Shown here: piece after piece, positions 18,706 through 27,969 of the stretch | Layout: each line of letters starts with the position of its first letter | How positions within the stretch are numbered: the stretch's first letter is position 1 | Assembly (NCBI RefSeq): GCF_001439665.1 | Contig: NZ_LMAK01000004.1 | Span: 124,001 to 188,000 of the forward strand | Length of the DNA stretch: 64,000 nucleotides | Origin: Formosa algae | GTDB lineage: Bacteria; Bacteroidota; Bacteroidia; Flavobacteriales; Flavobacteriaceae | Reading direction: 5' to 3' | The notes under the pieces: model-generated | What the model saw: the letters and a program-made list of their open reading frames with translations, nothing else | Databases searched by the model: none | Told to the model about the DNA's origin: nothing | Program-made: the position numbers and the translations under genes

Positions 18706-19602
18706 ATGAATAAGTTTCTAACATGTATAATATTGTGCCTAACGTTTACCTTGAGTTCTGCGCAAGAGTGGATGACTAATTTAGAGGTTGCAGAACGGCT
18801 TGCTCTGGCACAAAATAAAATGTTAGTTGTGGTTTGGGAAGATACCTATTATAACGGTGTTGCTGCGACGGTAAACAATGTTGAGAAACAGGAAGTATTT
18901 ATAGAAAATATGTTTTCTAAACCCGTTTTAGATAGCTTAATGTGGGAGCATTTTGTTCCAGTTATACTTAGTGAGGATAACTATTCTAGTCTTTTTGAAA
19001 AAATAAAAAATAAGAGGTCTGCAAAATATATCAATACATTTAACGATGACAGTTTAAAGATAATGGATGCTAATGGTAACATCTTAAACCTGTCTAACGG
19101 GGATTATATTTTAAACCTCTCTGAGTTTATTTATAAGTATAGTATAGATACGTCTTTTTTAAAATCTGAAATACAAAATTATAAAGACGATAACGATTTT
19201 TACTCATCGGTTTATTTGGCATCAAAATATATGGATTTTGCCTATTTCTCTTCAAATAGTATTCGTCCCGAACTTGTAGATTTAGCTTTAATTTATTTAG
19301 ACGAAGCTTCCGATTTTTTTAAAGAAGAAACCTTAGACAATAAGGAAACGTTAAATCAGCGTCTTGAGTTATTAGACATTCAAAAATATATACTTCTAAA
19401 AGAACCTAAAAAAGCACTTAGAAAACTGAATAAAATTAAAACATCTGAAGTCGAAAAAGCAAATGTTAATTTACGTTCTTTTTTATATTTAGCGGCTTAT
19501 ACACTCTTACAAGATCAAGTTAATATGGCTATTTGGGAGCCGAAGGTTTTGTTATGGGATAAGAAAAAAATGCAGAGTTTAATGTCTTCACAGTATAATT
19601 AA
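18706..19602 (+). CDS. Exported protein of unknown function, thioredoxin-like start without CXXC
   Basis: A 298-residue protein with a signal peptide ending near SSAQEW. The first mature segment, with EVAERLALAQNKMLVVVWED, resembles DUF255/thioredoxin-like exported proteins in which a helper helix is followed by a strand and then the active site. Here the position after the strand reads DTYYNGVAA with no CXXC, so redox activity is unlikely. The C-terminal 120 residues look helical and TPR-like (DLALIYLDEASDFF, EPKKALRKLNKI). It is probably co-transcribed with the YkgJ-type gene 4 bp upstream. I do not recognise a specific function. Confidence 0.55.
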   Translation: MNKFLTCIILCLTFTLSSAQEWMTNLEVAERLALAQNKMLVVVWEDTYYNGVAATVNNVEKQEVFIENMFSKPVLDSLMWEHFVPVILSEDNYSSLFEKIKNKRSAKYINTFNDDSLKIMDANGNILNLSNGDYILNLSEFIYKYSIDTSFLKSEIQNYKDDNDFYSSVYLASKYMDFAYFSSNSIRPELVDLALIYLDEASDFFKEETLDNKETLNQRLELLDIQKYILLKEPKKALRKLNKIKTSEVEKANVNLRSFLYLAAYTLLQDQVNMAIWEPKVLLWDKKKMQSLMSSQYN

Positions 19603-19687
19603 GTGGGGTGAACTATTCGAATCTACAGCACGAATAAGTCAGGTAGTCACTTATGAAGATGCACTATGTTTTAATTCAGTATTAAAA

Positions 19688-20911
19688 TTAATTATACAAT
19701 ATATATTTCTTGCGCATTTTCTTATAGGCATCTAAACCTGTTTTCCAAGATTGTTTAATTTCGGTAACACTTAAATTGCCTTCAATTTGTTTCTGAAGTT
19801 TTTTAGATCCTGCTAGCTTGGTAAAAAAAGAATTAAAGAATTCTGTTTTGTTTTCTGTCGCTTGATACGCTTTCATTAAATAAGCTAAATTAAGCTGATG
19901 TAATTGTTTTTCTTCGGTTAAATCTACGCCGTAACACACCTTGCCTTCGTGCTTAGGATGCTTTGATCCTGAATTTGGTTTTGGTGTATAACTAAAAGGT
20001 TGGTCTTTTAAAAAAGGCGATCCATACACCTGAAATTGTGTGTCTGTTCCACGCCCCGCATTTACATTTGTACCTTCAAAAAAACATAAACTTGGATACA
20101 AATTTATTGATTGACTGTTTGGTAAATTAGGCGATGGTTTTATTGGTAACTCATAAAAGGTATCGTGGGTATAATGCTCCATTTCAATGATGGTTAAATC
20201 GCACTGTACGCCGTTTAATAACCAATTTTGTCCGTTTATCATTTGTGCGTATTCTCCAATGGTCATACCATGAACAATAGGTACAGGATGCATACCCACA
20301 AAGCTTTTGTGTTCCATTTCTAAAATTGGACCATCAATATAATGTCCGTTTGGATTTGGTCTGTCTAAAATAAGAACAGGAATACCATGTTCTGCAGCGG
20401 CTTCCATAATATAGTGCAAGGTCGAAATGTAAGTGTAAAATCGTGCGCCAACATCTTGAATATCGAAAATTAAAAGCTCTATGTTTTTAAGCTGATCTGT
20501 TGTTGGTTTTTTGTTAGACCCGTAAAGCGAAACTATAGGTAACTTTGTTTTGGTATCTATGCCGTCTTTAACCACTTCTCCCGCATCTGCAGTGCCACGG
20601 AAACCGTGTTCAGGCGAAAATACTTTAGTGACCTCTACATTCAATTGCAATAAAGAGTCTACCAAATGGCTAAAAGTGTTGTCAGTTTTAAATATAACCG
20701 AAGTCTGATTGGCCACAACACCTATTTTTTTTCCTTCTAAAAGTGGCAGATATACGTCGGTTCTGTTAGCTCCAACAATAATAGTGCTGTCATTTTTTAG
20801 AACAACATGGGCTTCATTTAAATTTTTAGGAGACGACATTGCGCGACAACCAAAAGAAATCATGATGAAAACCAATAATAAAACTGTATTTTTGAGGACA
20901 TTTAAATGCAT
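19688..20911 (-). CDS. DUF1343 / NamZ-like exo-beta-N-acetylmuramidase, lipoprotein
   Basis: A 407-residue lipoprotein with a signal peptide and lipobox ISFGC. NamZ (YbbC) family enzymes remove terminal MurNAc from peptidoglycan fragments. Motifs seen are GKKIGVVANQTSV, the conserved VTKVFSPEHGFRG with acidic and His residues in the active region, FDIQDVGARFYTY, LDRPNPNGHYIDGP and VPIVHGMTIGEYA. The length matches the family. It probably acts on cell-wall fragments in the periplasm for recycling. Its ATG lies in the palindrome ATGCAT, which is also the first candidate ATG of the divergent permease gene. Confidence 0.85.
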   Translation of the reverse strand: MHLNVLKNTVLLLVFIMISFGCRAMSSPKNLNEAHVVLKNDSTIIVGANRTDVYLPLLEGKKIGVVANQTSVIFKTDNTFSHLVDSLLQLNVEVTKVFSPEHGFRGTADAGEVVKDGIDTKTKLPIVSLYGSNKKPTTDQLKNIELLIFDIQDVGARFYTYISTLHYIMEAAAEHGIPVLILDRPNPNGHYIDGPILEMEHKSFVGMHPVPIVHGMTIGEYAQMINGQNWLLNGVQCDLTIIEMEHYTHDTFYELPIKPSPNLPNSQSINLYPSLCFFEGTNVNAGRGTDTQFQVYGSPFLKDQPFSYTPKPNSGSKHPKHEGKVCYGVDLTEEKQLHQLNLAYLMKAYQATENKTEFFNSFFTKLAGSKKLQKQIEGNLSVTEIKQSWKTGLDAYKKMRKKYILYN

Positions 20912-22156
20912 ACCAATAATTTGAATTACGAATTTTTTTTAGCTAAACGCATAATAGGCAGTAAAGCCTATAAAAGTAGTGTTTCGGCACCAATAATAAA
21001 AATTGGAATCGCGGCAATTGCAATTGGAATTGTGGTCATGATGATTGCCATTGCAACGGGAATTGGCTTGCAGCAAAAGATTCGCGATAAAGTTGTTGCT
21101 TTTAATGGGCACATAACTATTTCTAATTTTGATGGGAATAATTCTCAAGAAAGTGTTGTGCCAATTTCTACACAACAAGATTTTTATCCAGAATTTAAAG
21201 ACATAGATGGGATTAACCATATACAAGCTGTGGCAACAAAATTTGGAGTGATAAGAACCGCTACAGATTTTGAAGGTGTGGTTGTAAAAGGTGTAGGTAA
21301 AGATTTTACTTGGAGATACTTTAAAGACTTTTTAATAGAAGGACGCTTACCAGATTTTACACAAGACAGAAATGAGGATGTTTTAATGTCGCAGTTTATT
21401 GCTAATAAAATGGGATTTAAATTAGGCGATAAATTCAATACCTATTTCATTAAAGACGATACCAATAAACCCCCAAGTATAATTACATATTCTATAGTTG
21501 GGATTTATAATTCCGGTTTTCAAGAGTTTGATGCGTCTTATATTATTGGAGATATTAGACACATACAGCGATTAAATAAATGGGAAGCCACACAAGTTGG
21601 CGATTTTGAAGTGTTTATAGATGATTTTGATCGCGTTCAGGAAATTGGAACCGAAGTTTATAAAAACACACCACCTACATTAAATACACAAACTATAGTT
21701 GATAAATTTTACTCCATTTTCGAGTGGATTAAAATTTTCGATAATAATATCTATGCCATTATCGGTATTATGATTCTAGTTGCAGGAATTAATATGATTA
21801 CTGCCTTATTAGTACTTATTTTAGAACGTACACAAATGATTGGCGTTCTAAAAGCTCTAGGAAGTAATAATTGGAGTGTTAGAAAACTGTTCTTATTTAA
21901 CGCCTCTTATTTAATTATACTTGGATTGTTTTGGGGGAATGTTATCGGACTTGGATTGTTGTTTGCTCAGAAATATTTGAAACTCTTTCCGTTAGACCCG
22001 AGTATTTATTATGTTACCGAAGCTCCCGTCTACATAAATCTTAATTATATTATCGCGTTAAATATTGGGACATTTGTATTGTGTTTAGTGATGCTTTTAG
22101 TACCATCTTACATAATTACCAAAATATCTCCGGTAAAAGCGATGCGTTTCGAGTAG
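20906..22156 (+). CDS. ABC transporter permease, LolC/LolE-like
   Basis: A 416-residue inner-membrane protein. It has one N-terminal helix (IGIAAIAIGIVVMMIAIATG), a large periplasmic MacB-PCD-like domain (about residues 60-270) and three C-terminal helices of the FtsX type (around IIGIMILVAGINMITALLVL, LIILGLFWGNVIGLG and IALNIGTFVLCLVMLL). It ends in SPVKAMRFE, the usual end of these permeases. Relatives extract lipoproteins from the inner membrane with LolD, whose gene is not adjacent. The ATG at 20906 overlaps the divergent gene's start by 6 bp. TTG at 20921, giving MNYEFFLAKRII, is a credible alternative start because relatives begin near there. Confidence 0.82.
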   Translation: MHTNNLNYEFFLAKRIIGSKAYKSSVSAPIIKIGIAAIAIGIVVMMIAIATGIGLQQKIRDKVVAFNGHITISNFDGNNSQESVVPISTQQDFYPEFKDIDGINHIQAVATKFGVIRTATDFEGVVVKGVGKDFTWRYFKDFLIEGRLPDFTQDRNEDVLMSQFIANKMGFKLGDKFNTYFIKDDTNKPPSIITYSIVGIYNSGFQEFDASYIIGDIRHIQRLNKWEATQVGDFEVFIDDFDRVQEIGTEVYKNTPPTLNTQTIVDKFYSIFEWIKIFDNNIYAIIGIMILVAGINMITALLVLILERTQMIGVLKALGSNNWSVRKLFLFNASYLIILGLFWGNVIGLGLLFAQKYLKLFPLDPSIYYVTEAPVYINLNYIIALNIGTFVLCLVMLLVPSYIITKISPVKAMRFE

Positions 22157-22401
22157 GTTTTCAGTGTAATACTATTCATTTTTAAATTTTCAAAGCCTTA
22201 GGTTTCTAAGAGCTTTATAAAGTCTATTGCGGTTTTCCCGTAAAGCAAAATTATAATTACTTCTTTTTTCCGTAAAACTCACATTTCTTTAACAAAAATG
22301 AATACACTATTTATTTAAATTTAAACGATTGTAAGTAAAATCTTAGGTTGTAAAGAGACTTAGTGTAGTGTTTTGCATATATCTTCAAACGTTTAAATAG
22401 T

Positions 22402-23184
22402 ATGAAACATTTATTTTTAATATTAACTGTCTTATGGGGTTCAAATAGTATATCCCAAAATGGACTAGTAACTTATGGGCACAAGCAAAGTATGGGGATG
22501 GGAGGGCCTATAGGGATAGATTATAATGCGGCGTTACAATTTAATACAACCTGTTCGCTATATATATTTGCGCAAGATGCTTTAGAAGGCGGATCTGTAA
22601 ATAAAACAGAAACTATCCGTAAGAATAAAAATAAAGTGTTCGTTAAACAAAAATTTAGCTTGCCCGAAGGGTTTCAATATTATACAGATCGTAAGACACA
22701 AACCCTAATGTCTAGAGATTTGGGGCTTGTCTATGTTAAAGAACAAATTCCAGAAATTCATTGGAAAATCTCTGATGACACGAAAACCATAGGTAATTTT
22801 AATTGTATAAAAGCTACGGCTGCGTTTCGAGGTAGAGCGTATACGGCGTGGTTTACAACTGAAATTCCACTGCCTTACGGACCATGGAAACTTCAAGGTT
22901 TGCCAGGTTTAATTTTGGAAGCTTACGACACAAACAAAGAAGTCTATTTTTATTTTAAGTCTATTAAATATCCGCTGGATACCAAAACCAGCATACAAGC
23001 CCCAGATCCGAAAACAGAACAAAAAGATTGGATATCATTTGCAGAGTACAAACAGGGATTAATTGAAGCTCATAACAGAGCAATTGAAAATGGTAGGATG
23101 TTTATGGAAGACTTCGATGCAGAAGAAAACGCAGAAGAAAAAACAATGGCAGATTCTTATATAGAGGTGTTTGATGAAAACTAA
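22402..23184 (+). CDS. GLPGLI family protein, exported
   Basis: A 260-residue protein with a signal peptide ending near SISQN. The name-giving motif is exact: PYGPWKLQGLPGLILEA (about residues 158-174), followed by YFYFKSIKY. This Bacteroidota family is exported and of unknown function. It is almost always next to a CarboxypepD_reg-like outer-membrane protein, as here with 13 bp between the genes. The C-terminus is acidic and helical (EDFDAEENAEEKT). No promoter box was clearly seen in the 245-bp upstream gap. Confidence 0.9.
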   Translation: MKHLFLILTVLWGSNSISQNGLVTYGHKQSMGMGGPIGIDYNAALQFNTTCSLYIFAQDALEGGSVNKTETIRKNKNKVFVKQKFSLPEGFQYYTDRKTQTLMSRDLGLVYVKEQIPEIHWKISDDTKTIGNFNCIKATAAFRGRAYTAWFTTEIPLPYGPWKLQGLPGLILEAYDTNKEVYFYFKSIKYPLDTKTSIQAPDPKTEQKDWISFAEYKQGLIEAHNRAIENGRMFMEDFDAEENAEEKTMADSYIEVFDEN

Positions 23185-23197
23185 AACCAAAACCTAA

Positions 23198-25828
23198 ATG
23201 GGTAAATTTTTGGTATTATTATTTCTAACAATTTGGGGTAGCCATGTAACAGCGCAAACTATAAAAGTTCAAGGTGTTTTAAGGTCTACTAAAAACGTAG
23301 TTATACCCAATACATCAGTGATTATATACCTTAATAATACTATTGTTGCTTTTGGGTATTCTAATGATATTGGAATATACCAAACAGAATTTGATTTAAA
23401 AAAATCAGAATCTAAAACATTAAAACTAGTTGCAAACGGTTTAGGATTCGAGCAACAAGAAAAAACAATTGGATTAGGGAAGGATACCGAATTTAAAGTC
23501 GATTTTATTTTAAAAGAGAAATTAGAAGACCTTAACGAAGTGGTTTTAGAGGCTTGGGAGAAAATTTCCGTAAAAACAGATACCATTATTTATAAAGTTT
23601 CAGCGTTCCAAGATGGTTCGGAACAAGTTCTAGAAGATTTACTCAAAAACATTCCCGGAATTGAAATTGCATCAGATGGGAATATAAAAGTAAATGGTAA
23701 AAATATTGATAAATTACTTATTGAGGGTGATGATTTGTTTGATGATAAATATAAGTTACTTACTAAAAACTTAGATGCCAATGTTATCAATGAAGTGGAG
23801 GTTCTTAATAATTTTGAAGATAATCCGGTTCTAAAAAGTTTTCAAGATTCTGAAAAAGTCGCACTCAACCTAAAGTTAAAAGCGGAGAAGAAAAACGTAT
23901 GGTTTGGAAATGTAGATGTGGGATTTGGTGTTGAAAATCATTTTAATAGTAGTGCAAATATAGGATTACTTAAAAAGAAAGTTAAAGTTCTTAATTTAAT
24001 TAATGGTAATACTATTGGTACTACAGCAACCTCTCAAGTTAAACCTAGCGAAACTATTAATATATCTAGTGCCAACATAGATAAAAAAATAGAAAAGCGG
24101 AATACTGAAATTGTAAAAGTAGATAATGTGTCTAGTACGAACTTCTCTAACAATGCAGATGTGTTTAATACCTCGTTTTTAAATTCACTTAGTTTTGTTA
24201 CCAGTTTATCAGATCACACAAAATTAAGGAGTCATACCTATTTTACATTTGATGAAATAGAAAAACAAAATTTAAATCTTACCGAATATTTCATTTCACC
24301 AGAATCTATTACATTTTCAGAACAAAATAATATTAAGATTAAAGATATATCTTTTGCGACAGAATTAGAATTGAAGCATTTCTCTAAAAATGAAACGTAT
24401 TATACGTACGATTTCGCTTTTGAAAATAACCCAACACAAACTAGAAATCATGTATTGTTTAATACAGAACGGATTTCTCAAGTTCAGGATGATGAAAAGT
24501 ATAATCTGTTCAATCATTTAAATGTCACTAAAAAATTATCTGACCAAATATTATGGTTAACCTATGGGTATTTGGGCATCAATAAAACAAATCAATCCTT
24601 AAGTGTTTTTCCAAATGTTTTGAGTGATGTTTTTAATAATGATGATAATACTCAAATCAATCAAAAAAGCGAAACACCTTTAACATACTATGGTTTAATT
24701 TCTGAAATAATTGCAAAGCATAATGCGTCTGAATATGGCGTTGAGTTTTCTGCAACTGTAGATAAAGATGATATTGAAAGCGCATTTAGGTTTGATAATG
24801 CGCCTATAATAGATAGTTTAAGTAATAATACAAGCTATAGAAATACAAAATTTGAAGCTACTTTAAAATATAATTATACCATTTCTAAGCTGTTAAAGTT
24901 GAGTAGCTCATTACGGTTTTCTCAAAATTATTTAGAGCTGAATACTGCTAAACAACAATTCTTTTTTGTAAACCCGAAAATTAGGTTACACACTAAAAAA
25001 ACAAAAATCGGAAATTTTGGAGTGAGTTATAATTATAAAAGTGATTTGCCAAATTCCAGATATTTAACCGAAGATTATATATTAAAAAACTACAGAACAT
25101 TTACTAAAGGTACAGCTGAAATTCAGCAAATAAACAACCATAATTTTGGATTTTATTACACGTTTAATAATTATAAAAAACAGTTTTTAATTAATTCAAT
25201 GGTTATGCATAGTTTTTCTGATAGGGGATATGGTTTAAACAGTCAGGTTACAGAACAAAGTAATTTTAGTACCTATACGGTTATAGATGGAGGAAGATTT
25301 ACAAATTATAATTTAAGCATAACAAAATATCTTTCGCCGCTTTCCAGTACTTTAAAAATAAGTACAAATCACAATTGGACAAATACTCCAATTATTATTA
25401 ATACTATAATAAGTCCAACTATTAATTATTCTGCGAACTATAGGTTACAAGGGACAACCTATTTTAAATTACCAATCAATTTTAAATTCGGATTCCAATA
25501 TAATTATGCTAAAGGTGAATTCGATTCACAAATAACTACAAATCATTATTACGAAAGCAATGTAGATGCTACTTTAAGATTTTCAGATGTATGGTTATGT
25601 AAATTCGAGAATATCTACTATTCAATTAATCATAACACCTATTGGTTCTCTAATTTCAATGTGAATTATACGCCAGAAAATAGTCGGTGGTCATATCGTT
25701 TGTCTGCTAATAATCTATTAAATGTTAAGGCGTTTCAGAATGTTTATGTTTCAGAATTTCAAAGAAATGAAACGCGTATTGATATTTTACCTTTGTATGT
25801 ACTTCTAAATGTAAAATATCGGTTTTAA
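23198..25828 (+). CDS. CarboxypepD_reg-like / TonB-dependent-receptor-like outer-membrane protein
   Basis: An 876-residue outer-membrane protein with a signal peptide ending near VTAQT. Residues about 22-110 form a CarboxypepD_reg-like Ig fold (VQGVLRSTKNVVIPNTSVII). A plug-like region follows with LEDLLKNIPGIEIASDGNI and KVNGKNIDKLLIEGDDLF. From about residue 240 to the end is an Asn-, Ser- and Thr-rich barrel ending in LNVKYRF with a terminal Phe. There is no SusD neighbour, so it is not a classic SusCD pair. It pairs with the GLPGLI gene 13 bp upstream, an arrangement common in this phylum. The cargo is unknown. Confidence 0.82.
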   Translation: MGKFLVLLFLTIWGSHVTAQTIKVQGVLRSTKNVVIPNTSVIIYLNNTIVAFGYSNDIGIYQTEFDLKKSESKTLKLVANGLGFEQQEKTIGLGKDTEFKVDFILKEKLEDLNEVVLEAWEKISVKTDTIIYKVSAFQDGSEQVLEDLLKNIPGIEIASDGNIKVNGKNIDKLLIEGDDLFDDKYKLLTKNLDANVINEVEVLNNFEDNPVLKSFQDSEKVALNLKLKAEKKNVWFGNVDVGFGVENHFNSSANIGLLKKKVKVLNLINGNTIGTTATSQVKPSETINISSANIDKKIEKRNTEIVKVDNVSSTNFSNNADVFNTSFLNSLSFVTSLSDHTKLRSHTYFTFDEIEKQNLNLTEYFISPESITFSEQNNIKIKDISFATELELKHFSKNETYYTYDFAFENNPTQTRNHVLFNTERISQVQDDEKYNLFNHLNVTKKLSDQILWLTYGYLGINKTNQSLSVFPNVLSDVFNNDDNTQINQKSETPLTYYGLISEIIAKHNASEYGVEFSATVDKDDIESAFRFDNAPIIDSLSNNTSYRNTKFEATLKYNYTISKLLKLSSSLRFSQNYLELNTAKQQFFFVNPKIRLHTKKTKIGNFGVSYNYKSDLPNSRYLTEDYILKNYRTFTKGTAEIQQINNHNFGFYYTFNNYKKQFLINSMVMHSFSDRGYGLNSQVTEQSNFSTYTVIDGGRFTNYNLSITKYLSPLSSTLKISTNHNWTNTPIIINTIISPTINYSANYRLQGTTYFKLPINFKFGFQYNYAKGEFDSQITTNHYYESNVDATLRFSDVWLCKFENIYYSINHNTYWFSNFNVNYTPENSRWSYRLSANNLLNVKAFQNVYVSEFQRNETRIDILPLYVLLNVKYRF

Positions 25829-25849
25829 TAAAATTGGTGTTTTATGGAA

Positions 25850-26245
25850 TTAACTATTCTCAATATCACTAATATGGTGTTCTAGGGCTTTTACAGAAAT
25901 CTGTATTTCCATAATAAGTAATGCTAACGATATAATTAATAAAATTAAGGCGAATCCAAATACCCAAATGGCTATAAATTGCTGATTAATGTAAATTAAA
26001 AACATAGTCAGAACGCAAAGTAGCAAACTAGAAATCCCTGCAATTTGCATAGAACGCGTTAAATAAAGGCGTTTTTTTATATTCTTTATTTGTTTAATAT
26101 AACGTTCGTCTCGTTTTTCTAAATACTTTGCATGCAAATCGCGTACAACAGCAGCATAAGCTAAAAAGCGATTGGTGTAGGCTAACATAATTAAAGATAT
26201 TGCGGAAAATAATAGGGCTGGAGTCGTTAGCGTTAATTCGTTCAT
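25850..26245 (-). CDS. DUF2721 membrane protein
   Basis: A small membrane protein of 131 residues. The N-terminus TPALLFSAISLIMLAYTNRF and the following basic loop (DLHAKYLEKRDERYIKQI) match DUF2721. Two further helices follow (IAGISSLLLCVLTMFLIYI and IWVFGFALILLIISLAL). The function is unknown. It is a single gene that converges on the CarboxypepD-like gene and diverges from the DUF2851 gene. Confidence 0.8.
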   Translation of the reverse strand: MNELTLTTPALLFSAISLIMLAYTNRFLAYAAVVRDLHAKYLEKRDERYIKQIKNIKKRLYLTRSMQIAGISSLLLCVLTMFLIYINQQFIAIWVFGFALILLIISLALLIMEIQISVKALEHHISDIENS

Positions 26246-26341
26246 ATTAAAGTTTTTTTTACAAATTTAATAACTTCAACGGTCTTAATATAATTAGTAA
26301 GAGAAATTTGGAGATTTTGCAACGGAATTCTATCTTTAGCT

Positions 26342-27616
26342 ATGCAAGAAGATTTTTTACATTATTTGTGGAAATATAAAAAGTTCGATACGAGTAAGTT
26401 ACGAACCGTTCTTGGTGAGTCTATACAGCTGCTTCAAGTTGGGGAGCATAACCTTAACTCTGGTCCAGATTTTTTTAATGCGCAACTTAAAATAGAAGAT
26501 CAGTTATGGGCTGGGAATGTAGAGATTCATATAAAGTCTTCAGATTGGTATGTGCATCATCACGAAATAGATCCCGCTTACGATAATGTTATTCTTCATG
26601 TGGTTTGGGAACACGATATAGATATCTTTAGAAAAGACAATTCAGTCATTCCAACGTTAATATTACAAGATCAGGTCGCCAAAACGGCATTACACGGGTA
26701 TCATCAATTGTTTTCAAAGTCACAAAAATGGATCAATTGTGAACAAGATTTTGCTTCGGTAGATGATTTTGTACTTCAGAATTGGCTAGAACGTTTATTT
26801 TTTGAACGTTTAGAACGTAAATCGAACGCTATTCAGGAGCTTTTATCTACGTCTAAAAACGATTGGGAAGCGGTGCTTTTTAAATTACTCGCTAAAAATT
26901 TTGGTTTAAAGGTAAATGCCGATGCTTTTTTTAGTCTAGCAAACGCTATAGATTTTAAAATTATTAGAAAAATTCAGAACAAAGAACAAGAGCTAGAAGC
27001 ATTACTGTTTGGACAAAGTGGTTTGTTGGAAACAAATGTAGAAGACGAGTATTATAAAACGCTTCAAAAAGACTATCAGTTTTTAAAGCAAAAATTTAGT
27101 TTAATTCAGGAACACGTGGTACCACTTCAGTTTTTTAGATTGCGTCCACCTAATTTTCCAACCATAAGATTGTCTCAATTGGCACAAGTTTATGTGAAGA
27201 ATAATAATTTTTTTTCAAAAATTATTGAAGCAAATACCAAACAGGAATTTTACGATATGTTTAAAGTGACTACTTCAAGTTATTGGAATACGCATTATAC
27301 ATTTCAGAAATCTTCAAAGTTTTTAGTAAAGTCTACTTCTAATAATTTTATTGATTTGTTAATTATAAATACAATTATACCTATAAAATTTAGTTATTCT
27401 AAAATTTCTAGTCAGATAAATACCGAAGATTTAATTGCGTTAATAAACGAGTTAGATCCAGAGCACAATACGGTCATTAAAAAGTTCGAATCTTTAAAAC
27501 CAATTTCCAAATCCGCTTTGCAAACTCAAGGACTAATCCAGTTAAAAAACGAATACTGTAATTATAAAAAATGCTTGCAATGTGCTATAGGAAATACCAT
27601 TTTAAACCGATTTTAG
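26342..27616 (+). CDS. DUF2851 family protein
   Basis: A 424-residue soluble protein recognised by its N-terminus MQEDFLHYLWKYKKF, VGEHNLNSGPDFFNAQ and WAGNVEIHIKSSDWYVH; these belong to DUF2851, a Bacteroidota family with an endonuclease-like arrangement of acidic residues and H-x-K. The C-terminus has a Cys-rich end (CNYKKCLQCAIGN), perhaps metal-binding. A promoter TTG (26308-26310) and TATCTTTA (26331-26338) lie so close that the message may be leaderless. The PspC gene starts 12 bp after the stop. The function is uncharacterised. Confidence 0.85.
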   Translation: MQEDFLHYLWKYKKFDTSKLRTVLGESIQLLQVGEHNLNSGPDFFNAQLKIEDQLWAGNVEIHIKSSDWYVHHHEIDPAYDNVILHVVWEHDIDIFRKDNSVIPTLILQDQVAKTALHGYHQLFSKSQKWINCEQDFASVDDFVLQNWLERLFFERLERKSNAIQELLSTSKNDWEAVLFKLLAKNFGLKVNADAFFSLANAIDFKIIRKIQNKEQELEALLFGQSGLLETNVEDEYYKTLQKDYQFLKQKFSLIQEHVVPLQFFRLRPPNFPTIRLSQLAQVYVKNNNFFSKIIEANTKQEFYDMFKVTTSSYWNTHYTFQKSSKFLVKSTSNNFIDLLIINTIIPIKFSYSKISSQINTEDLIALINELDPEHNTVIKKFESLKPISKSALQTQGLIQLKNEYCNYKKCLQCAIGNTILNRF

Positions 27617-27628
27617 CTATATTGCGAC

Positions 27629-27856
27629 ATGAAATTTTTTTATAAGATTTTACTTTACTTTCAGAAACGCGGTTTTTACGTGTGTCAACGTATCGCAGAT
27701 CGTATTGGATTAAGAGCTAAAGTGGTAAGAACATCTTTTATATATCTTACTTTCGTGACAGTTGGTTTTGGATTTGCGTTGTATTTATTTTTAGCTTTTT
27801 GGATTAGAATAAAGGATATGTTATATACCAAACGTACTTCTGTTTTCGATCTTTAG
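27629..27856 (+). CDS. PspC domain protein
   Basis: A 75-residue protein whose core matches the PspC domain: a short amphipathic region (CQRIADRIGLRAKVVRTSF) followed by one membrane helix (FVTVGFGFALYLFLAFW). In Proteobacteria PspC senses envelope stress; stand-alone PspC domains in Bacteroidota have no assigned role. It is 12 bp downstream of the DUF2851 gene and probably in its operon. The 113 bp that follow hold no gene. Confidence 0.8.
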   Translation: MKFFYKILLYFQKRGFYVCQRIADRIGLRAKVVRTSFIYLTFVTVGFGFALYLFLAFWIRIKDMLYTKRTSVFDL

Positions 27857-27969
27857 AGTTTGATTTGTTTCTTTGAGTAAAATATATTTTTTTAAAATAA
27901 TTTTTTTTAGCAACTTGTAACACTTAACTGGGGTTCCCACCCAAAAATATTAACTAACATAAAACAATT

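Noticed and set aside
27857-27969. Glycine riboswitch before the AGCS symporter
   Set aside because: The gap is only 113 bp and I could not find the conserved aptamer core.
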